IMG/VR virus record: IMGVR_UViG_3300042939_000736 | Coordinates: 124,001 to 188,000 of that record | Source of the DNA: a virus | Length of the DNA: 64,000 bases | Direction: 5' to 3' (one strand) | Part shown: positions 59,858 through 64,000 of the stretch, piece by piece | How the letters are laid out: each line of letters starts with the position of its first letter | How positions within the stretch are numbered: the stretch's first letter is position 1 | Notes under the pieces: generated by a model | The model's database searches: none | The model's input: only the letters and a program-made list of their open reading frames with translations | What the model was told of the DNA's origin: nothing | Translations under genes and position numbers: made by a program

Positions 59858-59864
59858 TATTTAT
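59858..59864 (+). promoter_or_regulatory. Candidate late promoter element TATTTAT
   Basis: TATTTAT lies 4 nt before the ATG at 59869. A second copy (59864-59870) overlaps it and the start codon. Confidence 0.48.
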
Positions 59865-59868
59865 ATTT

Positions 59869-60498
59869 ATGAAATTTTTATTGAAAGAATCACAAATTGA
59901 CAGTTTATCAAAAGAAATATTAAAATCTGTAAATAACATAGGTTATTTTGATACTTTATTAAGATACAAATTTCCATTTAAAGCCGCAAGTATATTTTTA
60001 AAACCAAAAAATAAAGAATATTTCACCCCGAAGGAATTAACTGAAATAATGTATTATTATGTTTTTTATGCAAAACAAATACCTAGCAGAATAGAATATA
60101 AAAATTTTATTATTGAAAACAGGGAAACCGATTCTGAAGGTTTTTATTGGGACACGGACATAATAAAAAATCCAAAAAAAAAGTCATTAACTGAAACTTG
60201 TTTTGGATATGCCCAACCATTTTGGGAAGACAAAAAAATTAGTTATTTTGGTAATTTAACCCAAATGCTTTTAGTCGCTCGATTTGATTTCTATACTAAA
60301 GGTGATTGGGCTGATCCTGATGAAGAATACATCGAAGAAGATAAATTTTCCAAAAGTTACCAATTTGATATGTCAGGTCTAAAGTTTAGAACCTTGGATG
60401 AAGCAAAAAATTGGTATTTGAATGATTACCCAAAATTAGTAGTTGAATTTGCAAATGATTTTTTTGAAAGTGCAAGAACTTTTGAGGAAAATAACTGA
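59869..60498 (+). CDS. Late protein with LxE-type N-terminal motif
   Basis: 209 residues. MKFLLKESQIDSLSKEILKS is a variant of the MK..LTExQ start seen at 38120 and 49618, with LKE as L-x-E. The body is aromatic and acidic (IMYYYVFYAKQIPSRIEYKN, PDEEYIEEDKFSKSYQFDMS). Directly preceded by TATTTAT. Candidate internal virion protein; no enzyme motif. Confidence 0.52.
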   Translation: MKFLLKESQIDSLSKEILKSVNNIGYFDTLLRYKFPFKAASIFLKPKNKEYFTPKELTEIMYYYVFYAKQIPSRIEYKNFIIENRETDSEGFYWDTDIIKNPKKKSLTETCFGYAQPFWEDKKISYFGNLTQMLLVARFDFYTKGDWADPDEEYIEEDKFSKSYQFDMSGLKFRTLDEAKNWYLNDYPKLVVEFANDFFESARTFEENN

Positions 60499-60543
60499 TT
60501 ATTTTATTTGTAAAATTACTTTTTGTTTATTATATTTACATCC

Positions 60544-61128
60544 ATGAAGATAATCTTTTTAGATAACGACGGTGTAATTTGTCTTTCTACTAATTGGGGG
60601 GGACGAACAAAAAAATGGGCGAAATACCGTTCAGCAAATCCCGACAGTAGTAGGGAAAAGAAAGACGCCCCTGTATTTGTTCGATTTGACGACTTTGATA
60701 AAAAGGCGATTAAGATTCTTAATGAGATAATTGAAGAAACAGGTTGTGAGATTGTTGTAAGTTCTGATTGGAAGTTACATGCGACATTAGAAGAACTTGG
60801 GGATTACTACGAAAGTCAGGGAATAATCAAACGTCCAGTTGCCGTAACACCAAACATTCAAAATTGTACCGTTCATGGTAATTTATTCATATGGTCACCA
60901 CGATGGGATTTAGAACAAACAAGAACTATTGAGATCAGACAATACCTACACGATCATCCTGAAGTAACACACTGGGTTTCAGTTGATGATTTGAACATGG
61001 GTAAGATTGGTGAACCATGGAAAGACGAATGGGCGATTGATAACTTTGTTCTTACATCAAGATCAAGTGAAGGAATTAAACAATCTGGTGTTAAAGAAAA
61101 AATAATTAAATATTTGAAAAATGACTAA
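60544..61128 (+). CDS. HAD-superfamily protein of the RNA-repair (HAD_SAK) type
   Basis: 194 residues from ATG at 60544; an earlier in-frame ATG at 60523 is less likely. MKIIFLDNDGVI has D7 and D9 of motif I, KAIKILNEIIEETGCEIVVS with SSDWK is motif II, and HWVSVDDLNMG motif IV. The spacing and the RTIEIRQYLHDHPEV block fit the HAD family found in Swiss-army-knife RNA repair proteins, which trims RNA ends. Overlaps the next gene by 8 nt. Confidence 0.7.
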   Translation: MKIIFLDNDGVICLSTNWGGRTKKWAKYRSANPDSSREKKDAPVFVRFDDFDKKAIKILNEIIEETGCEIVVSSDWKLHATLEELGDYYESQGIIKRPVAVTPNIQNCTVHGNLFIWSPRWDLEQTRTIEIRQYLHDHPEVTHWVSVDDLNMGKIGEPWKDEWAIDNFVLTSRSSEGIKQSGVKEKIIKYLKND

Positions 61129-61504
61129 GGAAGAAATGAATGATTATCTTGAGTCCATAGGTGGACTTGAGAATGGTTTTTATTTGGATAGACCTCCGAT
61201 AAAAGATTGTGGTTTTTTTAGTGTTAACAGTGGATGGTATCCATTAATTAAAGATCTAATAAATGATCTGATAAAGTTAGGTTGGAACAAACAAGTTTGT
61301 CAAGTGAAAGAAAAGTTTGGTGGTTTAAGATTCTATATAAATGAAGGTTCGGAAGAAATACACAACAGAATCTCAAACGCCGAAAAACTTAGTTACGAAA
61401 TATGTGAATTATGTGGTCAAAAGGGTGAATTAAGAACCAAAATAAGATGGTTCACAACTTTATGTGATGAACACTTTGAAAAAAAACATCAACCATTTAT
61501 ATGA
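61121..61504 (+). CDS. Conserved phage-type protein with C-terminal zinc knuckle
   Basis: 127 residues. SGWYPLIKDLINDLIKLGWN and QVCQVKEKFGGLRFYINEGS recall a family common in phages of many hosts. The C-terminus CELCGQKGELRTKIRWFTTL with CDEH gives CxxC and CxxH ligands for zinc. Function unknown. Confidence 0.68.
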   Translation: MTKEEMNDYLESIGGLENGFYLDRPPIKDCGFFSVNSGWYPLIKDLINDLIKLGWNKQVCQVKEKFGGLRFYINEGSEEIHNRISNAEKLSYEICELCGQKGELRTKIRWFTTLCDEHFEKKHQPFI

Positions 61505-61505
61505 A

Positions 61506-61820
61506 ATGAAAAGTATTTGGCAAATATTCAAGGGAAATGAGCATTTGATGGATTTAGCTCCTGTAGAAGAACTTATAGACTATACTCAAGAACTTGAAGG
61601 ACAAGTAATGGAAAAAAAAATTGAAAATAACTATGATAAACAACATATGTTAAAATCGATGTTATCTGATATATTAACAAGTTGTAAGGAATATGAAGAA
61701 AATAAATTACTACAAGACAGATATCCTGAAATTTATCAAAAAATGGAAGCGGATACTTTAGTTAAAAACTTAATGGATTATATTATAACTATGAATGCTA
61801 AAAATGATTTGAGGTTGTGA
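61506..61820 (+). CDS. 104-residue hypothetical protein
   Basis: Start taken at ATG 61506, 1 nt after the previous stop; an in-frame ATG at 61464 would overlap. All-helical (EELIDYTQELEGQVMEKKIE, then YDKQHMLKSMLSDILTSCKE). Its stop overlaps the next gene's GTG start as GTGA. No family. Confidence 0.55.
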   Translation: MKSIWQIFKGNEHLMDLAPVEELIDYTQELEGQVMEKKIENNYDKQHMLKSMLSDILTSCKEYEENKLLQDRYPEIYQKMEADTLVKNLMDYIITMNAKNDLRL

Positions 61821-62122
61821 AAGAAATTATTATAAGTGAAAATTGTTTTGGTCCTGATGTTTTAATTGATCAAGAAAGTTTATTTGTTCATAAATATGAA
61901 AACAGGGATCTGAAAAAAATTGATAATATAAAAAAAATTTTAATAAAAGAGTTAAATGAGTTGAGAAATGATTTGACTATAAATGATTGGACTAAAATAT
62001 TAGAAATAATAATTGATAAGCCCAATAAATATGAATATGATGTAGATAACTCGACTGAAATAAAAAACTGTGAACAATGTGGAAATTGGAATCATAAATA
62101 TGTTTTTAAAAAAATAAAATGA
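61817..62122 (+). CDS. Hypothetical protein with GTG start and CxxC
   Basis: 101 residues, starting at GTG 61817 coupled as GTGA. No ATG is available near the start. A helical middle (NIKKILIKELNELRNDLTIN) precedes a C-terminal CEQCGNWNHKY, a single zinc-knuckle-like pair. Overlaps the next ATG by 4 nt. Confidence 0.55.
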   Translation: MKEIIISENCFGPDVLIDQESLFVHKYENRDLKKIDNIKKILIKELNELRNDLTINDWTKILEIIIDKPNKYEYDVDNSTEIKNCEQCGNWNHKYVFKKIK

Positions 62123-62475
62123 GAAAAACTGTAAAATTATTTAATATAAACAATGAAAATTATTTAGTTTCAGCCGACCCAATCAAAGTTGGTGATTTGG
62201 CGGTTGTGACAGTTGGTGGTGAATATCCAAATATAGTTAAGTGTGAAAATGAAATGGTTTTGAATTTGATTACAGATTCTAAACTTTCCCTAACTAAAGC
62301 ATTCAAAGTTGTTGCAGAACCGAATCAGTTAGATCTTTCGATTGATGAACTATCAAAAATAGAAGAAAATCAATGGTTTTGTTTGATTGAAGAAGACGAA
62401 AGTGAACTTGATGAAAGAAAAGATTGGGGGTTTTCTTTACCAACAACTAAAAAAGTTAAAGTCATAGTAGAATAA
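62119..62475 (+). CDS. 118-residue hypothetical protein
   Basis: An acidic beta-rich protein (NYLVSADPIKVGDLAVVTVG, then FKVVAEPNQLDLSIDELSKI). The KVGDLAVV...GEYPNIVKC pattern recalls small OB/SH3-like folds in Bacteroidota phages. One base separates it from the next gene. Unassigned. Confidence 0.55.
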   Translation: MRKTVKLFNINNENYLVSADPIKVGDLAVVTVGGEYPNIVKCENEMVLNLITDSKLSLTKAFKVVAEPNQLDLSIDELSKIEENQWFCLIEEDESELDERKDWGFSLPTTKKVKVIVE

Positions 62476-62476
62476 A

Positions 62477-62671
62477 ATGTCAGAATTATCTATTTTAACA
62501 CCGAAAGGTTACGGAAAAGTTGATCGAATTTTTTTATCAGAATTAGGTTTTTTTATGTTGAAAATTAGTTTTGAAAATGGTACATTTACAACATATAACC
62601 TCGGAAAACATAATATAGATGATAATATTTTTACAAATGAATTAATGATTTATGAAGAAAAAGAAAATTAA
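62477..62671 (+). CDS. 64-residue hypothetical protein
   Basis: Begins MSELSILTPKGYGKVDRIFL and looks like a small SH3-like beta barrel (FFMLKISFENGTFTTYNLGK). The 3' end overlaps the next small gene by 20 nt. No family. Confidence 0.5.
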   Translation: MSELSILTPKGYGKVDRIFLSELGFFMLKISFENGTFTTYNLGKHNIDDNIFTNELMIYEEKEN

Positions 62672-62825
62672 AATTTTAGTGGATGGTAAAATAGTTTCGG
62701 CAAAAATCGAAAATGACTTCCATTATTTAGGTGGAAAAAAAGTAGTTTATGTATTACCAAATAATGTTACTGGTAACACTTCTTTAGAATTAACAAAAAT
62801 AGTCGAAGATGAAAAAGTTAATTAG
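62652..62825 (+). CDS. 57-residue hypothetical protein
   Basis: ATG at 62652 to TAG at 62823-62825. Basic start (MKKKKIKILVDGKIVSAKIE), then YLGGKKVVYVLPNN. It overlaps the previous gene by 20 nt and the lipoprotein gene after it by 17 nt; it fills what would otherwise be a gap of 137 nt. Confidence 0.5.
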   Translation: MKKKKIKILVDGKIVSAKIENDFHYLGGKKVVYVLPNNVTGNTSLELTKIVEDEKVN

Positions 62826-63066
62826 TTTTTTATTTTTAACTATTGTTTTTTATTCTTGTGAATTCAAACAATATAGATATGAAATTAAAGGTAAAGTTTA
62901 CATACCAACAGGTGGTGTAAGTGGATTACATGATGCGGTTTGGTTTACTGACACAATAAGTTTTGATGGTGATACCGCTTATTATTTCAATAGTGACGGA
63001 AGCGAAGTCAGAATCCAACCACCATTCACAATTATCGATCATTCATCCAAAACCCAAAAAAAATGA
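62809..63066 (+). CDS. Small lipoprotein (85 residues)
   Basis: The signal MKKLISFLFLTIVFYSCEFK has a lipobox-like FYSC, Cys17 being the lipidation site. The mature part is beta-rich (YEIKGKVYIPTGG ... WFTDTISFDGDTAYYF). Overlaps the next lipoprotein gene by ATGA. Outer- or inner-membrane location, probably altering host surface; inferred. Confidence 0.62.
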   Translation: MKKLISFLFLTIVFYSCEFKQYRYEIKGKVYIPTGGVSGLHDAVWFTDTISFDGDTAYYFNSDGSEVRIQPPFTIIDHSSKTQKK

Positions 63067-63281
63067 AATACTTTTATCTACTGTTACTTTTAGTTTTATT
63101 TTCTTGTGTGCCAAAGTACAAATACAAAATAATTAATTCCAAAGGGGATAAATTTTATTGTAACTTCTATAACGAAACGAGTCAAGGATGTATACTTTTT
63201 AATAAAAACCCTGGTTTGAATAATACACCAGGAGAACCATTCATTATTTGTGGTAATTACAAAATTGAAAAATTGAAATGA
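63063..63281 (+). CDS. Small lipoprotein (72 residues)
   Basis: MKYFYLLLLLVLFSCVPKYK has a clear lipobox LFSC (Cys15). The mature part has two or three more Cys (YCNFYNETSQGC, FIICGNYK) that could form disulphides in the periplasm. Tandem with another lipoprotein gene and ATGA-coupled on both sides. Confidence 0.65.
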   Translation: MKYFYLLLLLVLFSCVPKYKYKIINSKGDKFYCNFYNETSQGCILFNKNPGLNNTPGEPFIICGNYKIEKLK

Positions 63282-63412
63282 AGAAAATAAAAATAGACCC
63301 AAAAAAAGTTATTAAAACTGAACCAAAAATGGTTAAACAAGGGGCAGATGCCGGGATTTTATTGGTAATGATATTAGGATTTTTGTTAGGAATGACATTG
63401 ATATCTTTATAA
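63278..63412 (+). CDS. 44-residue membrane microprotein
   Basis: ATG at 63278 (coupled to the lipoprotein stop) to TAA at 63410-63412. A basic head (MKKIKIDPKKVIKTEPKMVK) is followed by one helix (AGILLVMILGFLLGMTLISL). Single-pass N-in protein of unknown role, between lipoprotein and cytosolic genes. Confidence 0.55.
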   Translation: MKKIKIDPKKVIKTEPKMVKQGADAGILLVMILGFLLGMTLISL

Positions 63413-63415
63413 AAA

Positions 63416-63721
63416 ATGAGTTTTGACAAAAAAATATTAAACCTTAGTAGAACAATTTATCAAACTTCGATTATGTCACATGGTACAAAAGAAGATCCAT
63501 CAAAACAAATTGAACAGATAAAAAATTTGATCAGAGAATTTATAAGGGTTGAAGTGGTTCCATATGAACTTACTGATTCTGAAAAAATGTCTTTTATCCT
63601 TAAAAATGAAATGAATATTTGTGAAGCGATATCCAAGGGACATAAAGCAACAGATCAGGATGAATTTGCTGAAGTTAGAAAAAAAATAAATAAGTACAGA
63701 AAAGATTTAAAATTAATATGA
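63416..63721 (+). CDS. 101-residue hypothetical protein
   Basis: Helical protein (KQIEQIKNLIREFIRVEVVP, then KMSFILKNEMNICEAISKGH). Starts 3 nt after the microprotein stop and overlaps the last gene of the window by ATGA. No family recognised. Confidence 0.55.
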   Translation: MSFDKKILNLSRTIYQTSIMSHGTKEDPSKQIEQIKNLIREFIRVEVVPYELTDSEKMSFILKNEMNICEAISKGHKATDQDEFAEVRKKINKYRKDLKLI

Positions 63722-64000
63722 GTGCAAACAAAATACCACATCTTTCAGACGATTTACAAAATGGACCAGATGGTGTATTCGAAGACCAAAATGGAAAAAA
63801 CCCTTTAATTGGTTTAGATAGATATCACTACAATGATGAAGATATGTCAATTTGGGATAATACTTTAAGAGATGGATTAGAAGATTTTGAAGTTTACGAA
63901 ACAATTCAAAAAATAAGAAACTATTATAATGGTCATCACAATATTGATGGAAGGCCACCATCTAAAAAAGATTTCAATGATTATCTTGATTCATTACAAA
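63718..64000 (+). CDS. Hypothetical acidic protein, 3' end outside window
   Basis: ATG at 63718 and open to the end of the window (94 residues seen). The sequence (MSANKIPHLSDDLQNGPDGV ... YNDEDMSIWDNTLRDGLEDF) is acidic. No motif identifiable in the visible part. Confidence 0.5.
   Translation, partial: MSANKIPHLSDDLQNGPDGVFEDQNGKNPLIGLDRYHYNDEDMSIWDNTLRDGLEDFEVYETIQKIRNYYNGHHNIDGRPPSKKDFNDYLDSLQ

Noticed and set aside
1-64000. Diversity-generating retroelement, integrase or attachment sites
   Set aside because: No reverse transcriptase, template/variable repeat pair, integrase or transposase frame seen on either strand.

Overview
The window is a 64 kb piece of a large, AT-rich, T4-like tailed-phage genome. 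The genes are tightly packed, often sharing ATGA or TGATG stop/start overlaps. No stretch over 300 bases lacks a gene, and I see no tRNA, rRNA, CRISPR array, transposase or reverse transcriptase. Both ends cut genes (1-630 and 63718-64000). The host is probably a member of the Bacteroidota. Several genes are preceded by the Bacteroidota housekeeping promoter (TTTG, 19-20 nt, TAnnTTTG). The virion genes carry SprB-like repeats, and the phage encodes an Hc1-type histone and a DUF6576 tail, all typical of that phylum.

Layout. 0-9.4 kb: tail, baseplate or adhesin genes with Thr/Pro-rich linkers, a glycosyltransferase, a RuvC-like nuclease, and two reverse-strand adhesin-like genes. 9.4-20.3 kb: replication, recombination and transcription (DnaG-type primase, PD-(D/E)XK nuclease, gp47/gp46-like SbcD/SbcC pair, Dam-like methylase next to a nuclease-like gene, RpoD-like sigma factor). 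20.3-25.5 kb: late block with an amidase, spanin-like proteins and virion-associated proteins. 25.5-34.9 kb: small genes, histone-like protein, DnaJ, a second adenine methylase, a 645-aa leucine-rich protein, DUF932, thioredoxin and glutaredoxin. 34.9-38.0 kb: reverse-strand acidic paralogues. 38.1-46.3 kb: DUF1653, DUF3310, RmlB, an SPPY-type methylase, a lytic transglycosylase, DHH phosphoesterase, DUF192 and NUDIX. 46.4-64 kb: mostly small early-type genes, an RNA-repair set (P-loop kinase, metallophosphoesterase, cyclic-phosphate receiver domain, RNA ligase, two HAD phosphatases) and a glycan set (methyltransferases, GT9-like and DxD glycosyltransferases).

Two promoter classes appear to divide the genes. 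TAnnTTTG lies before early-type genes, sometimes only 4-5 nt from the ATG. A second element, TATTTAT, lies mostly 4-18 nt upstream of virion-type genes on either strand and is a candidate late promoter. Every gene whose protein starts with a short motif containing L-x-E (for example MKTFILTEKQF) also has TATTTAT directly upstream, even inside the early-type region. This suggests a regulon of late internal virion proteins carrying a T4-like capsid-targeting and cleavage signal. Other notable items are a tiny complete reverse-strand transcription unit at 29.60-29.78 kb, two more possible structured RNAs, a family of three proteins sharing a W-C motif domain, and a HELKH metallopeptidase. Functions are read by eye from motifs, with no database search.
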